DNA of 64,000 nucleotides from Pseudomonas sp. ANT_J12 (GCF_008370045.1 NZ_VOBN01000014.1:92797-156796); one strand, 5' to 3'; shown: positions 1 through 8,891, counted from the first letter of the stretch. The notes: generated from the letters alone by a model not told the origin. Program-made: numbers and translations.

Positions 1-2
1 CA

Positions 3-411
3 GATTTCTGCGTCCATCTTGAGCACAGCTTAATCCTGCGTGGCATTGACACGAACGACAGTCTGCCGACAGTACCGTGTTTCCCCACGAATGATGGAGT
101 ATTCCCATACGGCTTAGACTCTATGCAGCGCCACATGAAAGAATTTGCGCGCGTGATGGCCGATATAGCCAGCCAAAGCGAAGATCCCAAGATAGCCGCC
201 GCAGAAGATAAATTCAGGCGTATGACGTTTTTATCTATACGTAGCTCTTCTGAATACTATTCAGTTTCAAGGCGGCGAAACCGAATTTAGTAACCGCGCC
301 GTACATCAAAGGCATGAGCTACGTCTTAGCGAATTGCGTCCGCCGGCTGAATTTCAAGCTCAATCTGAGCATGCCCCTGCCGCCGACCAGGCTATTTTAA
401 ACGTCCCTTGA
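3..411 (+). pseudogene. 3' end of an unrecognised gene, probably frameshifted
   Basis: The window opens inside a plus-strand reading frame that ends with TAG at 288-290 after about 95 residues (for example SMQRHMKEFARVMADIA). Around position 259 a second frame takes over and stays open to TGA at 409-411; its residues (QFQGGETEFSNRAVHQR, then a Q/E/A-rich tail) look more natural than the end of the first frame. I read this as one gene tail broken by a small indel. The family is not recognised and the 5' part lies outside the window. Confidence 0.4.
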
Positions 412-491
412 TGGAAAGTTTGCTAGGTAAAGCAGGCAGCTTTGAGAGAGCTTGCCTTTAATTCCCAAGATTTGCAGATTTGAGGGTGTGT

Positions 492-752
492 CTAAAAATA
501 CCAAAATCTTACATTCTCGACCTTGCGAGGTTCCTCGGTTACGTAGCCGAAGCGCGTAGGGGATACAGTGCTGGGAGAAAGGGCATATGTCCCCTCCTCC
601 ACAGCTAGCGCCGGGATACAGAGTGAATCAGCAATGCTCGCTGATACCACTAAGTTTACCGCGGCTGGCGCCCCCAGAAAGATGCCCAAATGTAAGTCGG
701 GTTTATTGCAAAATTCATGGCTGACATCGTTGGCGTAGATGGGTAGGTTCAT
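492..752 (-). CDS. hypothetical protein, 86 aa
   Basis: An ATG-started minus-strand frame with mixed composition and a hydrophobic middle (residues about 22-45). The upstream sequence has only a weak GAG ribosome-binding site. I recognise no family. It sits alone between the broken gene at the window start and the integrase-like pair, so it may be a remnant. Interval 753-998 between it and the next gene holds a short open tail (820-930, plus strand) and a stem-loop at 948-969 (AAGGGAG with CTCCCTT), but no gene I can support. Confidence 0.3.
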   Translation of the reverse strand: MNLPIYANDVSHEFCNKPDLHLGIFLGAPAAVNLVVSASIADSLCIPALAVEEGTYALSPSTVSPTRFGYVTEEPRKVENVRFWYF

Positions 753-998
753 CTCAGTGTGCTTGGACGAACATCACGAAACTCTGATCAGACCTTGTTC
801 CTCGTACACACGGGTATAAAATCTTAGTGCGCTGATCAAAGGAGAGTCTCAGGCATTCGAAATCTATGCTCGAAATGCAGCAGACGGAACGCCCGTTCTT
901 TATGCTCGGCATAAACAAGGAAGCAAGTAGAGCAAGGCACAGGCCGAAAGGGAGTTTTTTGGCTCCCTTGCTCCCTTGCTACAGCAAGTAAGTTGGTT

Positions 999-1547
999 CT
1001 ATGTGCAAGCCGTGTGCTGTTGATAAAAAAGCTCTCGTGGGCTGCGGAGCTGATTCCTCATAGGAGTTTCGTTGTGTGCAGCGATCGCACGGCCTAACTC
1101 CTGTTTGAAAGTCTCAACGTTTTTTGGATAAGAATTATCGCAGCCGTTTTCGGGTTGGTGAAGTCTTACCGCGACTGAAACATTACGCACTAGAGCTTCA
1201 ATGCGGCCATTGTAACGTGGCCGCGTGTAAGCTAAGTTTATTCCAAGTCTCATCGCGGCTTGCTTAATCCTATCGCTTTCAAGGTGATATCCATTCATCA
1301 CTACCCAGTCAATCGAGTAATTTAGAGACGTGTCGGGGCGCTTACGTGAAGTCTCATATCCCTTCTGCAATGCAGATACTACCGCCTTGTTTATATTGTG
1401 TGACTGTACCACCGCATATTCAAGTACGTACATTGAATTACTGTCAAACAACAATACTACTTCTGGCCTGGAAACCTGGTTACCATAAAGCAACCGGTAA
1501 TCTATCACCGTCGTCTCTATTTGGGCTCGGATCAGCAACTTATTCAT
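999..1547 (-). CDS. degenerate integrase-core (rve-like) protein, 182 aa
   Basis: The layout is that of a DDE integrase core. A first acidic strand (VLLFDSNSMYVLEYAVV, about residues 31-47) is followed by a strand-plus-helix block where the second catalytic Asp is expected but the sequence reads VVMNGYHLESD (about 102-112). The last block, TRPRYNGRIEALVRNVSVAV, carries the Glu of the third motif. The missing second Asp and the short length suggest an inactive or remnant transposase subunit. It lies downstream of a second protein of the same look on the same strand. The assignment rests on motif pattern only. Confidence 0.45.
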   Translation of the reverse strand: MNKLLIRAQIETTVIDYRLLYGNQVSRPEVVLLFDSNSMYVLEYAVVQSHNINKAVVSALQKGYETSRKRPDTSLNYSIDWVVMNGYHLESDRIKQAAMRLGINLAYTRPRYNGRIEALVRNVSVAVRLHQPENGCDNSYPKNVETFKQELGRAIAAHNETPMRNQLRSPRELFYQQHTACT

Positions 1548-1635
1548 AGCGATTATCCATTGAGTTTTGTTTCAGGTGCTCAACTCCTACTTTTTGGTAG
1601 TGCTGAGCACATGAACGTATTGAGTATCATCGATA

Positions 1636-2133
1636 CTATTTTCGCGGAAAGCGGTGGCCGCGCTTACGCCATGCCTCACCAGACAGAGGATTTTTAGGCG
1701 AAGGATGGTGCTGTTTGTAGAGGGGGCATGATGGGATCACAAAAAGGTCTGCCGGAGTGCGATCAATTTGGATCGGGCTATGTTCTTTATTTTTTGAGGC
1801 CAACTCTGATTGCGCTGTAAGCTCTTTTAATGCCTTAACAAAGCCCGCATTACTGAGCTCGGGCGAATTTTCAACAGTGGGGCGACCTGGAATGCCAGTA
1901 ACATGGAATTTTATTCCATTCAAACTAGAAAATATGGTTTCCAATTGGCGAGTATGAATTCGATGTTTTTTCTTAGCACGTGTATCACAAATGGAGAAGC
2001 TCAAAATACTTCGAGTGAGTTTATCTACTTCAAGTGTGATAAGTCGCTCATTAGGAAGCTTAGAGCGCGTATAAGGGATACCATGAAACAGTATGCCCGC
2101 GTCCTGTAGAGCGACTTGATTTTCCTTATTCAT
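1636..2133 (-). CDS. second degenerate integrase-like protein, 165 aa
   Basis: The middle (ITLEVDKLTRSILSFSI, about residues 32-48) resembles the first catalytic strand of an rve core. GIPGRPTVENSPELSNAGF (about 80-98) matches the block that normally reads vDNgpEf, here with Glu in place of the catalytic Asp. The third motif is not visible and the C-terminus is basic. Like the next gene downstream it starts MNK. The two may be diverged paralogues, or pieces of one transposon operon. No inverted repeats were found around them. Confidence 0.35.
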   Translation of the reverse strand: MNKENQVALQDAGILFHGIPYTRSKLPNERLITLEVDKLTRSILSFSICDTRAKKKHRIHTRQLETIFSSLNGIKFHVTGIPGRPTVENSPELSNAGFVKALKELTAQSELASKNKEHSPIQIDRTPADLFVIPSCPLYKQHHPSPKNPLSGEAWRKRGHRFPRK

Positions 2134-2635
2134 TCGGATGGCCTCTAGTGTTCGACTTGAAAGTTTTTTCAGTACAGATCACTAGCCTAGAACTCCAGCT
2201 TGAGGAGTCAAGGTGAAGATCTATGTTCTGATGACTTAGGGGGGAGTGTTAAAAATCTGAATTATGGGGTGGGCCTGTAATCGGAGTGATCACGTCGTAT
2301 TTTGTTTTTTTAAAGCAACTCGCTGGCAATTTTGTTGAATTGTTTTAAGGGTAGTGAGGCGAATAAAGCAAAATCAAGGGTTTAGCTTGTGAGATGGTCG
2401 CTAGTTTTGATTGTTAAATTATTGATTAATTGCCATGTTGCCGCTTGTCGATACTTGAATGTTTGCTGTGAGAACTAAAACAATATAGCAATATTGTCAG
2501 GTTTGCCCGCCTAATTGTGAGGATTTAATTATTGTCGGGATGGTTTATTATCGCTTTTTAACATGTGTGATTCGTCGGTTGCGGCCAAAATCAAGGCACC
2601 ATTTTGGCAAAAGTTTGTGTGTGCTCCTTAAGAAC
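2134..2635. other. AT-rich intergenic stretch
   Basis: About 500 bases, clearly AT-richer than the metal-resistance half of the window. No frame here has a convincing start and composition. It ends where the structured repeat copy A begins. Confidence 0.5.
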
Positions 2636-2750
2636 GGCTTTCGTAAACCGAGCCACCGGCTTTGGCCGACGTCTCGGCACGTTCGGCTTCCAACCTCACG
2701 ACTCCGGGCCAAGGCCTGCGCGCTCCGCTTACCGTCTGAGATAAGTGGGA
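2636..2750. repeat. structured repeat, copy A
   Basis: This stretch shares its ordered blocks with 6759-6870: a start resembling GGCTgTCGTAAACC, a central G+C-rich inverted segment, a CTTCCA/CCTCA block, and an identical 14-mer TGCGCGCTCCGCTT at 2717-2730. The copies are diverged but collinear. The long minus-strand frame crossing it (ending ETSAKAGGSVYESRS) looks like the spurious proteins commonly predicted over Pseudomonas repeats, so I treat the element as non-coding. Confidence 0.5.
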
Positions 2751-2950
2751 CGTTTGCTGGCAGCTTGCTTCGTACGCTTTAAGAGGATCTGCATGAGGGA
2801 TAAAATTCTCCTGGATATCGACTGCCATGCGAGACTTCCAAATAGAGCTCGAGGTCATCAAGCGACGGCGATGGCAGTGCCGAGGCAAGCCTGCCATGCG
2901 ACGTTTCATATCCATGAGTTCGAGACCGATCTGCACAGGCGCACCCCGTT

Positions 2951-3265
2951 TTGCTCCCTAAAACCCTTTCAGCCCGCGAGGCTTACCAAGTTCTACGTGA
3001 CATGGCTTTGGGAGTACGCATCATGCGTCGACTCGGCAACCAATCCTGGCCTGAAATCTACTGCGGGCTTACGACCGTCGAGGCGGATGGGTGGGTGATC
3101 ACGTTTTACAACGATTGCGATACGCTCGACTACTGCGACAGCTGCTGTAGCCCTGACGGCAGGGCCTATATCTTTGATTCATCTCAGCGATACGGTACCG
3201 ACCCGGCGGTGCTTCTAAGCACGTGCGAACTTGCGCAGCGTGAGAGTTTACTCAGTTCTGTGTGA
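2951..3265 (+). CDS. DUF7693 family protein, 104 aa
   Basis: A Pseudomonas-typical small domain of unknown function. The family pattern is clear: LSAREAYQVLRDMALG near the start, then WPEIYCGL, DGWVITFYNDCDTLDYCD, SPDGR and a RYGTDPAVLLST tail. There are four Cys residues, two of them in the CDSCC motif. It lies 200 bases after repeat copy A, with no evident operon partner. The start used gives a protein of family-like length, but an internal start cannot be excluded because the region upstream is open in other frames. Confidence 0.7.
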   Translation: MLPKTLSAREAYQVLRDMALGVRIMRRLGNQSWPEIYCGLTTVEADGWVITFYNDCDTLDYCDSCCSPDGRAYIFDSSQRYGTDPAVLLSTCELAQRESLLSSV

Positions 3266-3371
3266 GCTATTTCCAAGGTGCTCTCCACAGGCACCACCCT
3301 TCACCTAGCCCTTGTCAGCAGGTGGCTGTCGTTATGTTCTCGGGAAATGAGGCTCCCTGCTGATTGGGGAG

Positions 3372-3728
3372 TTACTTTGAAGTCGACTCAACAGATACCA
3401 ATTCCAAGTATTTGTATTTTTGCTTCTTCGCCGCGGCCTTTGCCTCCTGCTCGGCTACCAGCTTGCTCAGGCTGCTCGAGTCGTGAACAAAGACTTCGAC
3501 TTCACCGTCATACACCTTCGATACATGTAAGGTCACACGTAGCTTAGACGTATGGTAACCAGTAATTTTCTTCGGGCTGGTGGCTGAGCTTGGTGCTGGT
3601 GGGGTCGATGTTGTATCGATTACGGGTTCTGTTGCCTTAGCTTTACGCGGGGCCCGGCAAGCGTCCTCCATTGAGAGTAAAAGGAGTTCCGGTGATCGAT
3701 CACGCACTGATTGACGTCTAACCAACAT
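3372..3728 (-). CDS. hypothetical basic protein in the TOPRIM operon, 118 aa
   Basis: Last gene of the minus-strand set beginning near 6675, 116 bases after the TOPRIM gene. The N-terminal third is basic and Ser/Pro/Thr-rich. The C-terminal part alternates beta-like residues (KLRVTLHVSKVYDGEVEVFVHD) with a charged helix rich in Ala, Lys and Glu and ends in a Lys-rich stretch. An internal ATG near residue 20 is an alternative start. Family not recognised; linkage to the TOPRIM pair is inferred from orientation and spacing. Confidence 0.45.
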   Translation of the reverse strand: MLVRRQSVRDRSPELLLLSMEDACRAPRKAKATEPVIDTTSTPPAPSSATSPKKITGYHTSKLRVTLHVSKVYDGEVEVFVHDSSSLSKLVAEQEAKAAAKKQKYKYLELVSVESTSK

Positions 3729-3844
3729 GCGGGGCGACTTTGTCGCAGGGATGTATTGGTGTGAGCTTTAGTGGCTCATCCCAGTCACCGAACGCACAAA
3801 CCTAGCAGCTGGACGTTGCACTGAGCGCTAGGATGCAGCAAACC

Positions 3845-4723
3845 TTATGTCCTTCCGCGTGCCACTGAACTGCTGAAGCCTCCTGGTGACTCAAGCGCGA
3901 GAAACTCCAGTTCCATCCCCGCCATGGACTCCTGCGAAAGCGCCAGCTTCCTCCTCAGCATATCTTGCACTCGGGGTAGATCCACCCTCCCCAACCATTC
4001 TCGGGCAACGCACTGCTTTTCGTAGTCCATGGGCTTGTCCCATTCCTCGAAAACAATGGTGTCAATTGCTCGCATGGATGGCACCACAATTCCGCGGGCC
4101 TTAGCAGTCAGGCTATTCATCCAGCCTTGAGGGTCGTAATCGGGGAAGCTTATGACCTGGTTAACCCCGGACAAGGCCTTAGTGACAGCCGCCGGAGTGA
4201 TTTGTGGGCTTCCGCGGAAAAGCATGGGCAGGTGTTTCACCTCGCTTGGCCAGCGGTACTCTTGAACCGCGTACATGACAGCCTGGTTCTCCACCAAGAG
4301 CACGGTATCAAGACCATGGAATTCTTCTGCTGGGACGCTGAGACTCCCTCCAACTGGGTGGTTGTACATCCCGGAAGCCAGCTGCAATTGGCCAGAGACC
4401 GAGGCAACCATCACTATTCTGTCTCCGGTCTTCAAACGAGCTAGCTTCTCATTGCGCGATTTTTTCGCGATAGCCAGGCGATCGCCTTCCAGCTCTTCAA
4501 GGCTGACATGCAATGCATCCACGCCTGCTTCTTTCTTAAGCATCATACGGACGGTTTGGAGATCGTCTTCCGTCAGTGACAAAAAGTTGTTACCAAGCTT
4601 CTTGCCAATTTTGTAGTCGTTATTGAGCCGCAACCAAGTGGCGTTGATCTGAACTTTCCTGGTGTCTTGCCGGATCGCGATTACCACAGGCTTGATCGCT
4701 CTCATGTTGCCAAAGATGCTCAT
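3845..4723 (-). CDS. TOPRIM-domain protein, 292 aa (JetD/Spo11-like fold)
   Basis: The C-terminal half carries a TOPRIM signature: a hydrophobic strand ending in the acidic residue (VLLVENQ, E145), an RGS turn near residue 171, and the DxD motif in ISFPDYDPQGW (D195, D197). This matches the metal-binding core of nucleases such as JetD of Wadjet systems. Residues 1-110 form a separate charged domain of unknown function. The ATG overlaps the stop of the 561-residue gene by four bases, so the two are probably translated together. No SMC-type ATPase gene is present. The fold call is good; the role is inferred. Confidence 0.6.
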   Translation of the reverse strand: MSIFGNMRAIKPVVIAIRQDTRKVQINATWLRLNNDYKIGKKLGNNFLSLTEDDLQTVRMMLKKEAGVDALHVSLEELEGDRLAIAKKSRNEKLARLKTGDRIVMVASVSGQLQLASGMYNHPVGGSLSVPAEEFHGLDTVLLVENQAVMYAVQEYRWPSEVKHLPMLFRGSPQITPAAVTKALSGVNQVISFPDYDPQGWMNSLTAKARGIVVPSMRAIDTIVFEEWDKPMDYEKQCVAREWLGRVDLPRVQDMLRRKLALSQESMAGMELEFLALESPGGFSSSVARGRT

Positions 4724-6405
4724 AGCCGCCCCACCCTCTCTAGAATCAAATCAAGGACTCGTCGGTTTGCGGACGCGCGGAGGTAGGGCGCGTAAACCGA
4801 ACTCAGCCGATAATTAAGCGGTTTGTGCCGTACCTTGCTAACCGCGGACTGTAGACGTACGTAGCCATCCAGAGCATAGAGCCATATGCTCATGGAAATC
4901 TCTGGATCCCCAAGCTCCTCCCAATACGCCACGGCTGATTGAGGTTTTTTGGTTTCGTTCAAGCTCTGCAGCATGTGCTTGAGGTGATCACGAGCAAATG
5001 GTTTTTCCAGTACCTTGGGCGGCTCATCGTTGGGAACTACGGACTTCGACTCACGTGGCTTCGGCGGCTCCTCCGCCCGTCGGGTTTTCGGTGGAGGAAG
5101 CGATGCAATCAGTAGCTCAAGCGCCTCCAAGCTCTCACCTGCATCGACATCACAATAGACGCTACCAGCCAAGTCAATCTTTGCTGACGGAACCCAGGAA
5201 GCGGCATCCTTCCTGTCAAAAAGAGGCTCCAAGTCGATAGGATTTCCTGCCTGGAGGAACACATCGACGGCGTGAGCAACCTGGCGCATATGATTGCGCT
5301 TGCGCACCGTCAGACTAAGCCGGTCAAGGCGCCCTATCATTTCATCTAGAGCGAGACGAATCCGCGACACGGCACCGAGGAGGTTCTCCAGGAGTATGCG
5401 CCGCAACGCTCGATCGCTATTGGTCAAACTGGATAAGCCAACATGGGTGAACAACCCTAGCTTCTCGTGCAGGCGCTTGAGGCGGCCAATTGCATTGTTG
5501 ATGTCTCGTAACCGGTCTTTAAGTCGGGGTGAGAAGCCATAACCGCCCTCAATAAAAGCGCGCGTCTGGGCTTGCTCGTTACGCAGATGGTTGGTGACTT
5601 GGCGGCAGCTGTGGGTTAAACGCTTCAGGTGCCGTTCGGCATGACTGGAAGAGTCAGATGCCTTGGCTTCATGATATGCCTCACAGTGTTGCTCAATGGC
5701 AATAAGAGACTCCTGCAAGTCAGGAGCTGCTCGCTCGAATCCCTGAAGTGAAATCTGTGCACCTACATCTAGAAGCAGGCCACTGAGATAGTAGAGCTCA
5801 TCATCTTCTTCTATTAGCCCCTTGGACATCAGGTAGGAAATGCCTTTTGTCTTTCGCTCAGGAAGTGCGATCCCGTCCTCGTCTGCGATCGACAATGCTT
5901 CGAGAAAGGGAGAATTTCGCGTATCCTCCTCCGCCACATCTGCAGTCGCTACACCCCGTTGACCATTCAGGTCACCCATTCGGTCTCTATTCAGCTTTTG
6001 TAACTGATCGTCTTCGCTGTGTAGCTCAGCCAAAGCCGCGGCTCGGATGTTCTGACGTTCTCTTAGCTTGTCATCCAACATCAAAACGCGGCGCTTTTGT
6101 GTCCCCATTTGCCGTACGACGGCACGAAACTCATGGGACTGGAGGTTCAGTTCAAAGATGTCTGGCTTCAGCGAATCCATCAATAGATAGCCAGCGCGGT
6201 TATCGACAACACTCCTGAGGGGTTGTGCATTGAGCATCATCAGAGTGCGACTTGGATCGGCGTTGTCTTGTTGAAGAATCTCGGCCATGGTCGCTTTCAT
6301 GGTATCGAAGGTACCACCGCTCTCTATGAGCGCCAGCGTTACCAAATCGATCCCATTGAAATCCTTCCGCTTCGGTGCCAGCGAGAAACCCGAACGGAGG
6401 CTCAC
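4720..6405 (-). CDS. 561-aa coiled-coil protein paired with TOPRIM protein
   Basis: A largely helical, charged protein. Residues about 15-100 look like a globular winged-helix-sized domain; 110-160 and 215-380 are Arg/Glu/Leu-rich helices likely to form coiled coils; 440-475 is a Pro/Lys/Glu linker (PPPKTRRAEEPPKPRES); the last 85 residues form a compact C-terminal domain. This two-ends-and-linker layout recalls kleisin subunits of Wadjet/MksBEF complexes, but I cannot show homology. The start is a GTG without a clear ribosome-binding site. The same frame is open upstream as far as a TGA at 6541-6543, so the true start could be earlier. Confidence 0.55.
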   Translation of the reverse strand: MSLRSGFSLAPKRKDFNGIDLVTLALIESGGTFDTMKATMAEILQQDNADPSRTLMMLNAQPLRSVVDNRAGYLLMDSLKPDIFELNLQSHEFRAVVRQMGTQKRRVLMLDDKLRERQNIRAAALAELHSEDDQLQKLNRDRMGDLNGQRGVATADVAEEDTRNSPFLEALSIADEDGIALPERKTKGISYLMSKGLIEEDDELYYLSGLLLDVGAQISLQGFERAAPDLQESLIAIEQHCEAYHEAKASDSSSHAERHLKRLTHSCRQVTNHLRNEQAQTRAFIEGGYGFSPRLKDRLRDINNAIGRLKRLHEKLGLFTHVGLSSLTNSDRALRRILLENLLGAVSRIRLALDEMIGRLDRLSLTVRKRNHMRQVAHAVDVFLQAGNPIDLEPLFDRKDAASWVPSAKIDLAGSVYCDVDAGESLEALELLIASLPPPKTRRAEEPPKPRESKSVVPNDEPPKVLEKPFARDHLKHMLQSLNETKKPQSAVAYWEELGDPEISMSIWLYALDGYVRLQSAVSKVRHKPLNYRLSSVYAPYLRASANRRVLDLILERVGRL

Positions 6406-6540
6406 GATTAGCTTACGCTTGCCGGCGTCGGTGACTTTTTCGAGATGAGCTGTGCCGCTGTTAAATTGGATGATTTGCCGGTAGTGATACGGCTGTAGCC
6501 TTGAAGAGTATTTCCTTGATCGCTTGGCTGTACCAGATGT

Positions 6541-6675
6541 TCAAGGGCAGCCGAGGGGGTGGTCTGAAGTAGGGAACGGAGAACGCAAGCGGTTCTTGTC
6601 GACGGTCTTTACGCACACCCATGTATCATCTGATGACGAACTGATGTTGCGCAAAACGTATGATCTTTGCGCCAT
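6541..6675 (-). CDS. small 44-aa leader gene of the TOPRIM operon, possible frameshift
   Basis: ATG at 6675 follows a good ribosome-binding site (GAGGAG, seven bases away) and encodes a protein starting MAQRSYVLRN and ending TSDHPLGCP. At the stop, the -1 frame continues with natural-looking sequence (LNIWYSQAIKEILFKATAV) to TAA at 6461-6463, so the original product may have been about 71 residues. It is not among the longer frames because of its size. The GTG-started 561-residue gene follows by 135 bases (56 after the -1-frame stop). Function unknown. Confidence 0.5.
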   Translation of the reverse strand: MAQRSYVLRNISSSSDDTWVCVKTVDKNRLRSPFPTSDHPLGCP

Positions 6676-6758
6676 GGGTGTAGCTCCTCGTACTAACGAT
6701 CAGCGCGCGGCTCGATAACCTTTTGAGCCTTGCTGTTGTGGCATGCCCCTTTGGGGAT

Positions 6759-6870
6759 GGCTGTCGTAAACCCAGCCCTGTCTATCGACAGGGCTTGGCC
6801 CTACGGGCTTCCATCCTCATGCCCTTCGACCGTCCTGGTCTGCGCGCTCCGCTTGCACGATGACCTGGGT
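6759..6870. repeat. structured repeat, copy B
   Basis: Collinear with 2636-2750, including the 14-mer TGCGCGCTCCGCTT at 6841-6854 and the GTAAACC start. It contains an internal hairpin (CCCTGTC with GACAGGG around 6776-6791) and a CTACGGGCTTCCA block. It immediately precedes a 330-base stretch with no supported gene. Confidence 0.5.
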
Positions 6871-7240
6871 CACCTCTCGGTTTGGGCATTACCCGCACCT
6901 TCATGCACCCAGTAAAAAATAGGGCATTTACTCAGTCAGTGATTGCAGTGGAGTGTCCATGGTGCTCGAGGAGTCCGCGAACTCGTTAGATGGTTTGAGT
7001 TTCACTGTCTTTGAATCTATCAAAAACTCGAAATCTCGCGGGCTAATGCCCAACAAAAGCTAGTCGGGCGTTTCCGCCTCTTGGCTAGCCTGCTCAGAGG
7101 TCAGATCATTGGTGGCAAAAGAAAGTTGAGTAATCGCTAAAGCTTTCGGACTTTCCTTCCGTTTAGTAAATAACGGCGAAGCTCATGCGAGCCGCCGTCA
7201 AATCCCATTTATTTCACTGGAAAGAAAAGCTAGGAAAAAT
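6871..7240. other. intergenic region with a doubtful 34-codon frame
   Basis: The only candidate is a plus-strand ATG frame at 6959-7063 (begins MVLEESANSLDG), without a ribosome-binding site worth noting. The last 40 bases contain the ribosome-binding region (GCTAGGAAAA) of the next gene. I see nothing else here. Confidence 0.4.
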
Positions 7241-7513
7241 ATGAAAGAGCTCGAAATTTTCAAAGACGACAATAATCTCCGATTTTCAGTTGGGCGCTTC
7301 AAAAATCTGCCAAAAGACTCGCGAAGGTCAACTGTAAAGGCTAAATACTATGACGTCATGGTTGCCGAACTATCTGAAAAAAGGGTCGAGATCACTCTGG
7401 GCGATTTCCAAATTGTGCTATCGGCAGAGCAAGCGCATGAGCTGGCCTGCCATCTTGTTCTTGCCGGCTTCGATGCGGAAAAATTTGAAAACCAAATGGC
7501 ACCACCTTTATAA
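7241..7513 (+). CDS. hypothetical protein, 90 aa
   Basis: ATG preceded by TAGGAAAAAT, an acceptable ribosome-binding site. The product is charged and soluble, with beta-rich character (YYDVMVAELSEKRVEITLGDFQIVLS) followed by a helix (AEQAHELACHLVLAGF). No family recognised. It stands alone and is followed by a broken LysR gene, so its context says little. Confidence 0.55.
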   Translation: MKELEIFKDDNNLRFSVGRFKNLPKDSRRSTVKAKYYDVMVAELSEKRVEITLGDFQIVLSAEQAHELACHLVLAGFDAEKFENQMAPPL

Positions 7514-7780
7514 AGCTTGAGATTTTTGGAACCCGGCAGAAATCACCTCTCCAACGGCCATCGCTTTGTCTATCAGGAGGAATGGCGCATCCGTCTCCTC
7601 TTGAACTAAATCAATCCGCCCCCCCTCGCGGACGTCGACGGCTTCACGGAGTTGCTGCCCCATTTTTAACCCGACGCTAAGCGGCAGTCGCAATGACCTG
7701 CCGTAAATGCCTCGCTGCGGAAGACCTGCTGACAACCGAAGGACTTACCCCTGATGACAAGGGCCGTTGACGGATTTTGA

Positions 7781-8392
7781 TGCGTAGGCGCCAATCAGCA
7801 GCTACGCATCGGCGCAGTTGCTACCCTTTCCCGAAATTTTCAAGAGAACCTACTGCGTCCATTCCTCGGCCGCAACGATGTTCACATCACCCTGGAGTCG
7901 GGCAGTTTGGGAGAGCTGTTGGAGCGGCTGGTGTTACACAAGCTTGATGTAGTCCTCACCAACACACCGGTCAGCTCGGATGCGCATCGCTCCTGGCGTT
8001 GCCAACTATTGGATCGCCAATCTGTTTGCCTGGTTGGCCCGCCCCGGGAAGGGCAGCCGCCTTTTGACCTGCGCCGTGACCTTCAGCATGTCCGCCTGAT
8101 TTTGCCCGGCCGCAGCAGCGACATTCGCAGTCAATTTGAGTTGTACTGCGATAGCCACGAAGTACGCGCGACCATCTTTGCAGAGGTGGACGACATGGCC
8201 ATGCTGCGCCTGCTTGCTCGCGACTCCGGCGACGTAGCACTACTGCCAGCGGTAGTAGTGCAGGATGAACTGCGGACTGGTGCTCTACAGTTATATTTGG
8301 AAATCCCGGAGATAGTTGAACAATTTTTCGCCGTCACCCAGCAGCGGCATTTCAGTTTAAGTGTCCTCAACGAGTTGTTAAAAGCTCATTAA
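7781..8392 (+). pseudogene. LysR-type regulator, N-terminal half missing
   Basis: The frame carries the effector-binding half of a LysR-type regulator: QLRIGAVATLSRNF marks the usual start of that domain, followed by LESGSLGELLERLVLHKLDVVLTN, a DDMAMLRLLA segment and the tail EIVEQFFAVTQQRHFSLSVLNELL, which is like NhaR-type members. The frame is closed by TGA at 7778-7780 and no helix-turn-helix is encoded upstream, so the DNA-binding domain has been lost. Probably non-functional. Confidence 0.65.
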
Positions 8393-8891
8393 GTTTTAAA
8401 GAAACGCTATGTGTGGTTAATTTAGAGCATTGACGTGCTCATGATTCAATTCAGCATTCGCAGCTTAGCAGACTTGAATTTCTTGAATTTTACTTGCGAC
8501 CTATTAAGTTCAGCTAGTACAAAGCCCAACACGACGAATTCTAGCTCAACGTTTCCGGCTCGCAGAATTTAGCCTTACTAACCCCAAAAACTATAGCCTT
8601 AAGCTTAGAAACAATTTTAATCGCGTCAACTAAATTTTCGAAATAGGAACTTATCTAGAATCACAGTTAATCCGCAGCAGGTGCCCACATTGCAGGTAGT
8701 CTTTGTCTAGATGACGAGAGACAATTGCTCGTCATGCTACTTAGATGAATAAATACAGGTCAGTGTGGTTCACCTTGTCTGATCGACAAGGTAGTGAGCG
8801 TATTTGAAGAAATTGTTTGTTGGTCAATTACAGGCATTTAAGTACCTACAATTTTCCGGATTATTATATTTGTGCGCACTCTTCCATGGCT
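8393..8891. other. AT-rich gap
   Basis: About 500 AT-rich bases with stops in all frames. No promoter, repeat or RNA structure stood out. Confidence 0.5.

Noticed and set aside
820..930. Short open tail (ends YARHKQGSK) before the integrase-like pair
   Set aside because: No start codon in frame and too short to assign; perhaps a gene remnant.
948..969. AAGGGAG/CTCCCTT stem-loop as a terminator
   Set aside because: The T residues are in the loop, not after the stem, in either direction.
2628..2936. 102-residue minus-strand frame across repeat copy A
   Set aside because: Its coding sense depends on the repeat; low-complexity basic ends and overlap with the structured element suggest a spurious frame.
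7508..7735. 75-residue minus-strand frame with faint resemblance to a SpoA/FliN-type domain
   Set aside because: The likeness is too weak, it overlaps the end of the 7241 gene, and it lies in a region of decayed sequence.
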